Shown: piece by piece, positions 16,081 through 25,051 of the stretch
Position numbering within the stretch: the first letter of the stretch is position 1
Layout of the letters: each line of letters begins with the position of its first letter
Source of the DNA: Crocinitomicaceae bacterium
Lineage (GTDB): Bacteria > Bacteroidota > Bacteroidia > Flavobacteriales_D > Crocinitomicaceae
Direction of reading: 5' to 3'
DNA: 64,000 nt
Assembly: GCA_020635955.1 (NCBI GenBank)
Contig: JACJYW010000004.1
Location: 248,001 to 312,000, forward strand
The notes under the pieces: generated by a model
Seen by the model: only the letters and a program-made list of their open reading frames with translations
What the model was told of the DNA's origin: nothing
Databases searched by the model: none
Translations under genes and position numbers: made by a program

Positions 16081-16536
16081 TACCCACCGCTAAACTTACC
16101 ACCGGCTAACCTAAAAATTCAGGGCACTTATATTTGGGACCCGTTGCGCAAAAAGTACTTAAAGAATACTCCGGAAGAATGGGTAAGACAGCATTTCATA
16201 GCCTATTTACTTGATCATTTGAATTATCCTGCAGGAAGAATGGTGAGCGAATATACTGTGGATTATGACGGAATGAAAAAACGTTGTGATATCGCTATTT
16301 TCAATAGTGAACTTAAGGTAGATGTGATCGTTGAATGCAAAGCTCCACACATTGAACTTAACGAGGATACTTTTTATCAAATAGCTAAATACAGTAGAGT
16401 TCTACAAGCCTCATTGCTTATTTTGACGAACGGAATGAATCACTATTGTGCTTTTATAGACAAAAAAGGTAACGAATTGAAGTACTTACGGGAGATTCCT
16501 ACTTCAGAAGAATTGATCGTTCTTCTATCTAATTAG
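16078..16536 (+). CDS. Orphan HsdR N-terminal-domain (PD-(D/E)XK nuclease-like) protein
   Basis: A 152-residue protein matching the HSDR_N_2 family (PF13588). WVRQHFIAYLLDHL is the first helix. RCDIAIF provides the acidic residue and VIVECKAPH the E-x-K of the PD-(D/E)XK nuclease fold, so the metal-binding residues appear intact. No helicase domain and no hsdM or hsdS gene is nearby, so this is not a type I restriction system. In Bacteroidota such short proteins are found near replication and repair genes. Its position opposite recF fits that, but the function is unknown. It overlaps the convergent gene by 8 bases. Confidence 0.82.
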   Translation: MYPPLNLPPANLKIQGTYIWDPLRKKYLKNTPEEWVRQHFIAYLLDHLNYPAGRMVSEYTVDYDGMKKRCDIAIFNSELKVDVIVECKAPHIELNEDTFYQIAKYSRVLQASLLILTNGMNHYCAFIDKKGNELKYLREIPTSEELIVLLSN

Positions 16537-17176
16537 AGATCCGATATTTTCCAGATCCTATTCCATTTATGAAATCTGCCCAAGCTGAAGGATTGAGCAA
16601 ATTGTTCTGTGGACCTTGTCCTCTGGTATATTGTTGCTGATAAAATTGTTGTTGATATGCTGAGTATGAAGACAATCCATCCGATTGCATCAAGGCTCCA
16701 ACAAACGCCATTTCTTGAGGTGTCAACCTCTTTCTAGCTCTTTTAAGATCACTATTTGGCGACTCCATGTTCACAAATGCATCCGCAAAAGCTTCTTTTG
16801 AAGGCCAAGGGTAAACATTAACAGGATCAGCCATGATGGTATCAAACTTCAATATCTGAACCAAACTAAATGAACCTAAACTTGTAGTGTCCGCAATTAC
16901 GTATGTTTTCTTTTTATAACCCAGACATGAAAACTGAATTGTATCACCAGGGTGAACAACTAAAGCAAAATATCCAAAGTAATCGGCAATCACTCCCCTT
17001 CTGGTAGATAGATCCACCACTTTAGTAAATGGAATACGCTCCATACTATCAGAGATAACTATACCCGTCATTTGGATATACTTCAAAGAATCATTTTTTG
17101 ATTGGTCATTAGCGGATTGAGAATAGGCTGCGCCACCAACCATCACCACCAGGAAAACTGTAATTAACTTGAACAT
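16529..17176 (-). CDS. Exported protein with carboxypeptidase-regulatory-like domain
   Basis: A 215-residue protein with signal peptide (MFKLITVFLVVMVGGAAYSQ). Residues about 35-105 form a CarboxypepD_reg-like beta-sandwich: GIVISDSMERIPFTKVVDL, then GYFALVVHPGDTIQFSCLGYK (both quoted in part of the fold). The C-terminal third is Gln/Tyr-rich (YQQQFYQQQY, about residues 170-180). The domain is common at the N-terminus of SusC-like receptors and also in stand-alone exported Bacteroidota proteins of unknown role, as here. It lies opposite guaB, separated by 163 bases. Confidence 0.78.
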   Translation of the reverse strand: MFKLITVFLVVMVGGAAYSQSANDQSKNDSLKYIQMTGIVISDSMERIPFTKVVDLSTRRGVIADYFGYFALVVHPGDTIQFSCLGYKKKTYVIADTTSLGSFSLVQILKFDTIMADPVNVYPWPSKEAFADAFVNMESPNSDLKRARKRLTPQEMAFVGALMQSDGLSSYSAYQQQFYQQQYTRGQGPQNNLLNPSAWADFINGIGSGKYRISN

Positions 17177-17297
17177 ACAATATTGTGCTTAGCAAATATC
17201 CCTATTAAATAGGTGAAGACAAAACTATTTAACAAAATTTAATTTGACACTGATTTTTATCGGTTCATCCACTGAGGAGAATCAAATTCCTTTTTAT

Positions 17298-17305
17298 TAA
17301 CTTTG
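17298..17305 (+). promoter_or_regulatory. -7 element upstream of guaB
   Basis: TAACTTTG followed by C, an exact TAnnTTTG match, 34 bases before the guaB ATG. No good -33 TTG is seen. The 163-base gap also holds two short palindromes (ACAATATTGT near 17177 and CCTATTAAATAGG near 17202) of unknown meaning. Confidence 0.5.
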
Positions 17306-17339
17306 CGGGAATTTATTTACGAATATAAATTCATTCTCT

Positions 17340-18812
17340 ATGGCAATCTCGGATCTAAACAACGTTAAAGAAGGTTTAACTTATGATGATGTTCTTTTAG
17401 TTCCACGTTATTCTGAGGTATTACCTTATCAGGTTGAACTGAAGACTAAATTTTCCCGAAACATCACTTTGAATGCACCAATAGTATCTGCTGCCATGGA
17501 TACTGTTACTGAAGCTGACCTGGCCATTGCAATTGCCCAGCAAGGTGGAATTGGGGTTATCCATAAGAACATGTCTATTCAAGATCAGGCATTGGAAGTT
17601 CGAAAAGTAAAACGATCTGAAAGTGGGATGATCCTTGATCCTTTAACACTTAGCACTGATGCTTTAGTAGAAGATGCTTTGAGATTGATGGAAGAAAATA
17701 GCATTGGAGGAATTCCTATTGTAGATAAAGACAATAATCTGGTTGGTATTGTAACCAATAGAGATCTTAGATTCGAAAAAGAGATCAAGCGACCTATCGT
17801 GGAGGTAATGACTTCAAAAGAAATTATTACTACTAAAGAGGGTACAACATTGAAAGATGCTGAAGCTATGCTTCAAAGACATAGAATAGAAAAACTTCCA
17901 GTAGTTGACAGTAATAACAAGCTGGTTGGATTGATCACATTCAGAGATATTATCAAAGTTAAAGAACACCCAACTTCATGTAAGGATAGTTACGGCAGAT
18001 TGCGCGTTGCTGCAGCCGTTGGTGTTACACCAGACGCTTTGGAAAGAGTTAATGCTTTGGTTGCAGCTGGAGTTGATGCTGTTGTCATAGACACTGCACA
18101 TGGTCACACGCAAGGTGTAGTAAGCAAATTAAAAGAGATCAAAGAACATCACAAGAATATTGATGTGGTGGTTGGTAACATTGCCACTCCTGAAGCAGCT
18201 AAATTCCTTGCAGATGCAGGAGCTGATGCCGTAAAAGTTGGAATTGGTCCAGGATCGATCTGTACAACAAGAGTAATTGCCGGTGTTGGAGTTCCTCAAT
18301 TATCTGCAGTAAATAATGTAGCCATTGCTTTAGAAGGAACAGGAGTTCCGGTTATCGCAGATGGAGGGGTAAGATACACAGGTGATTTTGTAAAAGCGAT
18401 TGCTGCCGGAGCAGATTCTATCATGGTTGGTTCAATGTTTGCAGGTGTTAAAGAAAGTCCAGGTGAAACCATCATCTTAGAAGGTAGAAAATTTAAAACC
18501 TATAGAGGAATGGGATCTGTTGAAGCCATGCAAAAAGGATCAAAAGACAGATACTTTCAGGCTGGAGAAATTGACGATAAAAAATTAGTTCCTGAAGGTA
18601 TTTCAGGACGCGTACCTTATAAAGGAAATCTGGTTGAAGTTATGCACCAGATCATTGGAGGAATTAGAGCAGGGATGGGATATTGTGGAGCAGCAGATAT
18701 TGAAAATCTTAAAGGAGCACCTTTTGTACGAATCTCAGCAGCAGGCGTACACGAAAGTCATCCTCATGACGTTACTATTACTCGAGAAGCACCAAACTAC
18801 AGTAAAAAATAA
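17340..18812 (+). CDS. guaB: Inosine-5'-monophosphate dehydrogenase
   Basis: A full-length 490-residue IMPDH, which oxidises IMP to XMP with NAD+ in GMP synthesis. The TIM-barrel starts GLTYDDVLLVPRYSEVLP. A CBS-domain pair interrupts it (about residues 95-205). The catalytic loop GPGSICTTRVIAGVGVP contains the nucleophilic cysteine at about residue 308. IADGGVRYTGD and SIMVGSMFAG form the phosphate site, and the flap follows YRGMGS. All key residues are present. The gene has its own promoter element. The first chaperone gene starts 9 bases after it, so read-through into that group is likely. Confidence 0.96.
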   Translation: MAISDLNNVKEGLTYDDVLLVPRYSEVLPYQVELKTKFSRNITLNAPIVSAAMDTVTEADLAIAIAQQGGIGVIHKNMSIQDQALEVRKVKRSESGMILDPLTLSTDALVEDALRLMEENSIGGIPIVDKDNNLVGIVTNRDLRFEKEIKRPIVEVMTSKEIITTKEGTTLKDAEAMLQRHRIEKLPVVDSNNKLVGLITFRDIIKVKEHPTSCKDSYGRLRVAAAVGVTPDALERVNALVAAGVDAVVIDTAHGHTQGVVSKLKEIKEHHKNIDVVVGNIATPEAAKFLADAGADAVKVGIGPGSICTTRVIAGVGVPQLSAVNNVAIALEGTGVPVIADGGVRYTGDFVKAIAAGADSIMVGSMFAGVKESPGETIILEGRKFKTYRGMGSVEAMQKGSKDRYFQAGEIDDKKLVPEGISGRVPYKGNLVEVMHQIIGGIRAGMGYCGAADIENLKGAPFVRISAAGVHESHPHDVTITREAPNYSKK

Positions 18813-18821
18813 AATTTAGAA

Positions 18822-20798
18822 ATGAAGAAATTATTTGTCTTACTAACAGGACTTTTACTTACTACACTCAATTATGCACAGGATAATGATCCTGTGGTTT
18901 TAAAGATAAACGGAGAGAACATTTATGGTTCTGAATTCTGGTATATCTATTCAAAAAACAACCCAAATCCTTCAACCAAACCGGCTGATCTTGATGCCTA
19001 CATGGAATTATTCATCAATTATAAATTGAAAGTTAGGGAAGCGGAAGCATTAGGATATGACACTATTCCAAAACTTAAAAAGGAACTATTTTCATATCGC
19101 AAGCAATTAGCCATGCCTTATTTGATCGATAAAGACAAGAATGAAGCTCTGATAAAAGAGGCTTATGATCGTATAAAAAATGAAGTACGCGCAAGTCATA
19201 TATTGGTGCGTGTTAATCCAGGATCTACTCCTGAAGACACACTTAAAGCCTACCAAAGAGCAATGGACCTGAGAGCAAGGATCATTGGTGGAGAAGATTT
19301 TAGTACAGTTGCAAAAGGAATTGGGGGATCAGATGATCCATCTGCCAAGCAAAATGGCGGAGACCTTGGTTATTTTACAGCATTGCAAATGGTATATCCT
19401 TTTGAAGATGCCGCATTTAAATTAAATGTTGGAGAAGTTTCAATGCCAGTGCGAACTAGATTTGGTTACCACATCATTCAGGTTAATGATAAAAGACCTT
19501 CAAAGGGTAGAATCAAAGTAGCACACATCATGGTGATCTCAAATGATAAAATGTCTAGTGATGATCAAGAAGCTAATCAGAAAAAGATCAATGAAATTTA
19601 CGAGTTGGTTGAAAAAGGTGAGGATTTCGGAGAACTGGCAAAAAAATACTCAGATGATAAATCATCTGCTATGACTGGCGGAATATTACCTGAATTTGGT
19701 GCAGGTTCTAAACAACGAATGGTTCCGCAATTTGAGGACGCAGCTTTTACCCTGACGAAAGATGGTGATTTTACAAAGCCAATTAAAACCGTTTTTGGTT
19801 ATCACATCATCAAGAGAATAGAACTCAACCCAGTTCCTCCTTATGAAGAAATGTACCGTGAACTGAAATTAAAAGTTGAAAAAGATGTTCGTGCTCAGAG
19901 TACGAAGGAAGCATTCATAAACAAACTAAAGAAAGACTATAATTTTGTTGACAATGGCGGGCAATACCTTACGACTTTTGCTGAGTCAATGGGAGAAAAT
20001 TTTGATCCAACTAAATGGAGAGGATTAGAAGGTAAACTAGATCCTAATGCAGTCATGTTCAGTTTCGCAGACCAACAGCACACAGTTGCTGATATTGAAA
20101 ACTACATTAAAAATATAGCGGGAACAGGTACAGGAATTGAAACCATTGTATTTCTGAAGGAGAACTACAACATACATGTTAATGCAGTGATCATGGATTA
20201 TGAAGACAGTAAATTAGAATCAAAATATCCTGAATTCAATTCACTGGTAAAAGAATATAGAGACGGAATTCTAGTATTCGAGATCATGCAGGATGAAGTA
20301 TGGAGAAAAGCCTCAGAAGATACTACCGGAATTAAAAAATACTATGAAGATCATAAGTCAGAATTCACTTATCCTGTTCGTTATAATGGTGAGCTTTATA
20401 AATGTAAAGACCAATCGACAGCCAAACAAGTGTACAACATGGTTAAATCTGATACTTTGTCTTACGGAAAGATCCAGGAGATCGTTAATGAAAATTCTGC
20501 GCTAAATGTTGTTGTAAAGACACAAACATTTAATTCAGAAACAACAGAGGCTTTCAAGAAAGGTAAAAAGATCAGAAAATTCAAAACGGGATTAAATAAG
20601 GTCTTTGCTTACAATGGAGAATATTATGTTTTCAAGGTTAAAGAAGTTCAACCTCCTCGTGAAAGAGAGTTCACTGAAGCAAAAGGTTTGGTAACTGCAG
20701 CTTATCAAAATTTGCTTGAAGAGAATTGGATAAAAAGCTTAAGATCGAAATACAAAATTGAGATCATGAAAGATGCGCTCTACTCTATAGGGCAATAA
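18822..20798 (+). CDS. Periplasmic peptidylprolyl isomerase with two parvulin domains
   Basis: A 658-residue protein with signal peptide (MKKLFVLLTGLLLTTLNYAQ). It has an N-terminal SurA_N-like helical chaperone region, two successive parvulin domains (about 118-225, beginning VRASHILVRV, and about 228-335, beginning RIKVAHIMVI), and a long C-terminal region (about 340-658) with another helical/PpiC-like part. The GGDLGYFTALQMV and GGILPEFGAGSKQRMVP motifs mark the parvulin cores. The role would be folding of outer-membrane or secreted proteins in the periplasm. It is first of three adjacent chaperone-like genes and ends in a strong terminator, so the next two may be separately transcribed. 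Confidence 0.9.
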   Translation: MKKLFVLLTGLLLTTLNYAQDNDPVVLKINGENIYGSEFWYIYSKNNPNPSTKPADLDAYMELFINYKLKVREAEALGYDTIPKLKKELFSYRKQLAMPYLIDKDKNEALIKEAYDRIKNEVRASHILVRVNPGSTPEDTLKAYQRAMDLRARIIGGEDFSTVAKGIGGSDDPSAKQNGGDLGYFTALQMVYPFEDAAFKLNVGEVSMPVRTRFGYHIIQVNDKRPSKGRIKVAHIMVISNDKMSSDDQEANQKKINEIYELVEKGEDFGELAKKYSDDKSSAMTGGILPEFGAGSKQRMVPQFEDAAFTLTKDGDFTKPIKTVFGYHIIKRIELNPVPPYEEMYRELKLKVEKDVRAQSTKEAFINKLKKDYNFVDNGGQYLTTFAESMGENFDPTKWRGLEGKLDPNAVMFSFADQQHTVADIENYIKNIAGTGTGIETIVFLKENYNIHVNAVIMDYEDSKLESKYPEFNSLVKEYRDGILVFEIMQDEVWRKASEDTTGIKKYYEDHKSEFTYPVRYNGELYKCKDQSTAKQVYNMVKSDTLSYGKIQEIVNENSALNVVVKTQTFNSETTEAFKKGKKIRKFKTGLNKVFAYNGEYYVFKVKEVQPPREREFTEAKGLVTAAYQNLLEENWIKSLRSKYKIEIMKDALYSIGQ

Positions 20799-20820
20799 TC
20801 TAATAATTGTTAAATGAAAT

Positions 20821-20857
20821 AAAAGCCAATCCTAAGTTTGACGGATTGGCTTTTTTA
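20821..20857 (+). terminator. Strong rho-independent terminator after the two-parvulin PPIase gene
   Basis: AAAAGCCAATCC (20821-20832) and GGATTGGCTTTT (20843-20854) form a perfect 12-bp stem with a 10-base loop, running into a T tract. It lies 22 bases past the stop codon and 18 bases before the next gene. Confidence 0.93.
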
Positions 20858-20874
20858 ATTGATATTTTTGCCCG

Positions 20875-21717
20875 GTGAGCTGGAAGAATTTCATACCTGT
20901 TCTTATTCTAATCATTACATCTTGCTCTGGAGATGATAATAAGGGAAAGTTATTGGCATCTGTCAATGATGCAGAGTTGTATGAAATTGAACTAAAGTCA
21001 TATTTGAAAGAACAGGATTATAACCCTGAAGATAGTGCAGATCTCGCATCAGATTTCGTCGATCAATGGGTGAAAGATCAAATTCTTGTGCAAGAAGCTC
21101 AAAACAACGAGAACGTTGACAACGATAAAGTTGAGCACAAAGTTGAAGCCTTTCGTAACGACTTGTACATACTTGAATTAGAACAAGAATTAGTGAATGA
21201 ACGTCTGGACACGAACATTACAGATGAAGAAATCCAACAGTATTATGAAAGTCATCCGCAGGATTTTCAATTGAATGATTATTTGGTTAAAGTACTTTAC
21301 CTTAAAATTCCGGTAGATGCGCCTGATATTGAAAAGATCAGTTATAAGTATAAATTGTACAAAGAGACAGATATTAATGAAATTGAACTTTACGCTAAGA
21401 TCTATGCCACTAACTATTATTATGATGAGAACAACTGGATCTATTTTGATGATCTATTAAAAGAAATACCTTTGCAGGATATTAATAAAGACAGATTTAT
21501 AATGAAACGTTCTAAAACGCGTTTTGAAGAGAACGGTTATCACTATTTTCTGAACATTATTGATTACAAATTAAAAAACACCACTTCTCCGCTTAGTTTC
21601 GAGAAGAACAATATTAAAGAACGAATCATTAATATTCGGATCAAAGATCTGAGAGACCAGGTAAAAAATGAAATTATTTCAAAAGCATATAATGACGGAA
21701 ATGTTAAGATCTATTAG
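20875..21717 (+). CDS. SurA-like chaperone lipoprotein without a recognisable parvulin domain
   Basis: Start is GTG 20875; it gives a clean lipoprotein signal ending IITSC (Cys at about residue 17). The 280-residue protein resembles the SurA N-terminal chaperone domain: ASVNDAELYEIELKSYL is the typical first strand and helix, followed by DFVDQWVKDQILVQEA and a helix pair. The region where a parvulin would be expected (about 130-230) lacks the HILV and GG.LG motifs, so isomerase activity is unlikely. It lies between two active-looking PPIases and overlaps the next gene. It is probably a membrane-anchored holdase partner for outer-membrane protein transport, by inference from position and fold. 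Confidence 0.75.
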   Translation: MSWKNFIPVLILIITSCSGDDNKGKLLASVNDAELYEIELKSYLKEQDYNPEDSADLASDFVDQWVKDQILVQEAQNNENVDNDKVEHKVEAFRNDLYILELEQELVNERLDTNITDEEIQQYYESHPQDFQLNDYLVKVLYLKIPVDAPDIEKISYKYKLYKETDINEIELYAKIYATNYYYDENNWIYFDDLLKEIPLQDINKDRFIMKRSKTRFEENGYHYFLNIIDYKLKNTTSPLSFEKNNIKERIINIRIKDLRDQVKNEIISKAYNDGNVKIY

Positions 21718-23065
21718 TCTGATCTTTCTTTTGACTTTATCACATGCTTCTCTTGCGCAAGGAGGAAGTGTAATAGATAAGATCGTAGCAAAGATCGGTG
21801 ATGAATACATTCTGTTATCAGATATTCAAAATCAAAAGCTGAACATGATCCAAAATGGTGCTGAGCCTGGAAGCATTTCAGAATGTGATCTTTTGGAAAA
21901 CCTGATGTATGAAAAGCTGTTAGTTAACCAGGCCGTGATTGACAGTATTGAAGTTGGGGATGAGATCGTAAACCAGGAAATGGAAAGCCGATTACAGGTA
22001 ATAGCCAATCAAATAGGTAGTATTGAACGATTGGAGCAGTTCTACGGGAAATCAGTGGCGCAGATCAAAGCTGAGTTCTTTGAAGTGATCAAAAAAAGAA
22101 TGCAGGCTGAACGTATGAAAGAATCGATCACTGAAGGTGTAGATATTACACCGAGAGAAGTAAAAGAGTTCTACAATAATCTGCACAGAGATAGTATTCC
22201 TTATATCAACTCAAAGATAACCGTTGCACAAATAGTTTTATACCCTAAGCTAACACAGGCTGATAAGGACAAAGCATTGAAAACAATCACTGAAGCAAGA
22301 GAAAGAGTAATGAGCGGTGAAATGTCGTTCAGTACTGAAGCCGTTCTTACTTCAGATGACCCGGGTTCTAAACTTGAAGGTGGAGACCTTGGATGGCAAA
22401 CCAGAGGAACAATGGTTCCTGAATTTGAAGCTGAGTTATTCAGATTAGGTAAAAACGAGATCTCTCCTGTTTTTGAAACTCAATACGGCTATCACTTCAT
22501 TGAAATGTTAGATAGAAAAGGAGATAATTATCATGTAAGACACATTTTAGTATCTCCTAAAGTGGATAAAAGAGCCCTGGTGAATACAAAAACAAGGATT
22601 GACTCTATTTACGCAGCCATCCAAAAAAAGAACATCACATTTGAAGATGCGGCCTTAAGATTTAGTGATGATGAGCAATCAAAGAATAATGGAGGTAAGA
22701 TCATCAACCCATATTCGGGAGATTATAAATGGGATCTTCAAAATATCAATGATATTGACCCTCAAATGTCTCGTATCGTTGAGCGTTTAGAAATTGGCGA
22801 TTATTCTCAACCAGGATTATATGATAACTATTACGAACAAAAACAAGGAGTTCGTATTGTCAAATTATTAGGAAAAACAAAACCACATTTAGCAAATTTA
22901 CAAGACGATTACCAGCTTATTCAAATGGCAGCATTGAACGAAAAGAAGCAGGAAATTATTAATGAATGGGTAAAAAGTAAAGTTCAAAGTAACTACATCT
23001 GGATCTCAGAAGAATATGCTACTAAATGCAACTTCAGGTTTGAGTGGGTAAAAAAGGGTAGTTAA
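21701..23065 (+). CDS. surA: SurA-like periplasmic chaperone/peptidylprolyl isomerase
   Basis: Start chosen at ATG 21701, giving MLRSISLIFLLTLSHASLAQ as a normal signal peptide; the frame is open from 21668, but that adds eleven residues and enlarges the overlap with the previous gene from 17 to 50 bases. The 454-residue protein has the SurA_N chaperone domain (VIDKIVAKIGDEYILLSDI onward), a first parvulin domain (SKITVAQIVLYP, GGDLGWQTRGTMVPEFE) and a second one (YHVRHILVSPKV, NNGGKIINPYSG). This is the usual SurA layout. It should escort barrel proteins to the outer membrane. The overlapping start implies translational coupling with the lipoprotein gene. Confidence 0.88.
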   Translation: MLRSISLIFLLTLSHASLAQGGSVIDKIVAKIGDEYILLSDIQNQKLNMIQNGAEPGSISECDLLENLMYEKLLVNQAVIDSIEVGDEIVNQEMESRLQVIANQIGSIERLEQFYGKSVAQIKAEFFEVIKKRMQAERMKESITEGVDITPREVKEFYNNLHRDSIPYINSKITVAQIVLYPKLTQADKDKALKTITEARERVMSGEMSFSTEAVLTSDDPGSKLEGGDLGWQTRGTMVPEFEAELFRLGKNEISPVFETQYGYHFIEMLDRKGDNYHVRHILVSPKVDKRALVNTKTRIDSIYAAIQKKNITFEDAALRFSDDEQSKNNGGKIINPYSGDYKWDLQNINDIDPQMSRIVERLEIGDYSQPGLYDNYYEQKQGVRIVKLLGKTKPHLANLQDDYQLIQMAALNEKKQEIINEWVKSKVQSNYIWISEEYATKCNFRFEWVKKGS

Positions 23066-23216
23066 TCCGATAGGGATCAATTAATTTATTGCGTTTTATA
23101 TTCTCCTTTCTTAAATTTTTTAGCAGCTAAAAACATCCCGTTGGTCGAAATATTCAGTCTTGACTTTAGAAGATTTTTACCTTTATTATAAAGGGTCCAT
23201 TAATGTGATCTGCAAG

Positions 23217-23633
23217 ATGCAGTCATCAGAAATAGAAATATTGAAATCAAAGAAAACAACTCATGGTTTAATTGAGTTGAGATCTGACAATATTCTGGTT
23301 TTCCGACCGGACCTGAGGACTTTTAAGCAGTATGATCTACAGGTATTACAAGATCTCAAACAGGATTTTATTGAACTGACAGAAGGTGTTCCACGTCCGT
23401 ACATGTGTGATAATCGACATGTTTCAATTCTTGTTAACAGTGAAGAAAAGGCATATATAAATGAAAATTTCACTGAATTTGCAACGCATTTAGCCATGAT
23501 AACTCAATCTCCATTAATGAATATCATGATGAATAGCTTTAATAGAGTTTTCAAACCAAAATTCGATTTCAAATTGTTCAAATCTGAAGAAGATGCTATT
23601 GTCTGGCTTTTGCAGAAATCCGGCAAAGAATAG
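23217..23633 (+). CDS. SpoIIAA/STAS-like small cytoplasmic protein
   Basis: Start chosen at ATG 23217; a TTG at 23160 would add 19 residues with no family support. The 138-residue protein reads like the small Bacteroidota family with a SpoIIAA-like (STAS) fold: THGLIELRSDNILVFRPD is the first sheet, then PRPYMCDNRHVSILV, HLAMITQSPLMNIMMNSF and a C-terminal SEEDAIVWLLQ helix. The 'F+SEEDA+ WL' ending is characteristic of such proteins. The function is unknown, possibly as a regulator. It has no signal peptide or membrane segment, and it stands as a single gene. Confidence 0.65.
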   Translation: MQSSEIEILKSKKTTHGLIELRSDNILVFRPDLRTFKQYDLQVLQDLKQDFIELTEGVPRPYMCDNRHVSILVNSEEKAYINENFTEFATHLAMITQSPLMNIMMNSFNRVFKPKFDFKLFKSEEDAIVWLLQKSGKE

Positions 23634-23686
23634 ATCGTATCTCACACAGTCCCAGCTTCGAAGTAGTTCATTACAAGCAATTCGTT

Positions 23687-23694
23687 TATATTTG
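23687..23694 (+). promoter_or_regulatory. -7 element just upstream of the PlsC-like gene
   Basis: TATATTTG is an exact TAnnTTTG match and ends 7 bases before the ATG at 23702, which predicts a leader of only a few bases. Confidence 0.42.
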
Positions 23695-23701
23695 AGGCAG
23701 G

Positions 23702-25051
23702 ATGTATTCCTTTCTCAAAATATTAGTACAGATCTCTCTGAGGGTTTACTTTAGAAAGGTTCAGGTTAAGGGCAAAGAAAATATTGAAGATCCCGGCCCT
23801 TATATCTTTATTGCCAATCACCCCTCAGCTTTCATGGATCCAATTGTTATTGCCACTTCAATAAAACCTGCTATCTATTTTTTAGCTGCCGGAGAATACA
23901 TGGGGAAAGGATTCAAATACTGGTTCATGAATAAATTCCTGCACATGATCCCTGTTTATCGTCCTGAAACTATGCCAGGTGAAACTTTTAAAAATGATAA
24001 AGTTTTTGATAAGTGTATTGAACATTTACAATCCGGCAGAACAATACTGGTTTTCCCTGAAGGAGCGAGTAACACTGAAAAAAAGATCAGTCCGCTTAAA
24101 ACAGGTGTAGCGAGAATTGTGAGAGCAACAGAAATTGCATCCAATATGGAAGCTCACGTTAAGATCGTTCCTATTGGACTTAATTACTCCAATCCACATA
24201 AATTCAGGTCAGATCTGCTGGTTAATATCGGTGAACCCATTCTTGCAGCCAATTACTTTAGTTTACATCAGGAATCAGAACATGAAGAGGTTAGAGCCTT
24301 AACAGATCATATGGAAGAACAATTGATCAATACCGTTCTCCATGTGGAAAATCATGAATTAGAGGAATTACTTGACAAGATCAATCAAACGTATTCAAGA
24401 GACCTGAAGAAAAAATTAGGCGTTGGTTTTGAAAACCTCAACCGGGAATTTGAATTGAATAAATTGACCATTTCTGCGATCAATTATTTCAAGGAGCATG
24501 ATCCTGAAGAATACAATAGCATGACAACTGCTATAGATGAATATCTGACAGAGCTAGAAAAATATGGTGCTTCAGATAAAGAAGTTCGCAAAGTAGATGA
24601 GAAAACCAATTTTACCGAAAGACTTTTTCTTATTTGGGGTAGCATTCCCTTTTTGATTGGATTTATTGGAAATATTCTGCCTTATGAACTGGCAATTCTC
24701 ATTCAGAAAAAACTGGATGTTAAGGGTTCTTTCAGAGGATCGATCATCTTAGCCGTTGGGATGTTCATCTTCCTTGTGTGGTATGTTGGAATAATGGTGA
24801 CCGTTTGGCTAACTACTCCCCTTTCCTATTTCTCTCTCCTGATTCCTCCGGTTCTTTATTTTATGGGAATGCATGCACTGGTTTTCTCAACCGCCTATCA
24901 ATATCTGACACATAGAAAAAGGGTAAGACAATTCCTTGCAAAAAATCCGGATGTCAGTAATGGATTGCTGGAAATGAGGCAACTTTTAATGAATAGATTT
25001 GAGCGATTACGAGCCAAATTTGATAACCGGGCTGAAGTTAATGCATCTTAA
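23702..25051 (+). CDS. PlsC-type 1-acylglycerol-3-phosphate acyltransferase with C-terminal membrane domain
   Basis: A 449-residue protein. The acyltransferase domain (about 20-190) has the catalytic NHPSAFMD (H-x4-D), the substrate-binding FPEGASNT and a late VPIGLNYSNP stretch. It should transfer an acyl group to a lysophospholipid or similar acceptor at the inner membrane. A helical region (about 210-300) and two or three hydrophobic segments (about 315-335, 345-370, 375-400) follow, and a basic C-terminal tail ends the protein. The large C-terminal extension is typical of Bacteroidota 'lysophospholipid acyltransferase-like' proteins. The exact acceptor is unknown. It overlaps the convergent permease gene by 14 bases. 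Confidence 0.85.
   Translation: MYSFLKILVQISLRVYFRKVQVKGKENIEDPGPYIFIANHPSAFMDPIVIATSIKPAIYFLAAGEYMGKGFKYWFMNKFLHMIPVYRPETMPGETFKNDKVFDKCIEHLQSGRTILVFPEGASNTEKKISPLKTGVARIVRATEIASNMEAHVKIVPIGLNYSNPHKFRSDLLVNIGEPILAANYFSLHQESEHEEVRALTDHMEEQLINTVLHVENHELEELLDKINQTYSRDLKKKLGVGFENLNREFELNKLTISAINYFKEHDPEEYNSMTTAIDEYLTELEKYGASDKEVRKVDEKTNFTERLFLIWGSIPFLIGFIGNILPYELAILIQKKLDVKGSFRGSIILAVGMFIFLVWYVGIMVTVWLTTPLSYFSLLIPPVLYFMGMHALVFSTAYQYLTHRKRVRQFLAKNPDVSNGLLEMRQLLMNRFERLRAKFDNRAEVNAS

Noticed and set aside
16078..16536. Restriction-modification system
   Set aside because: Only an HsdR N-terminal-like domain is present; no methyltransferase, specificity subunit or helicase in the window.
17177..17214. 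Short palindromes ACAATATTGT and CCTATTAAATAGG upstream of guaB as operators or a purine riboswitch
   Set aside because: They are short, AT-rich and expected by chance in such DNA; no conserved purine-riboswitch loop sequences or three-way junction visible.
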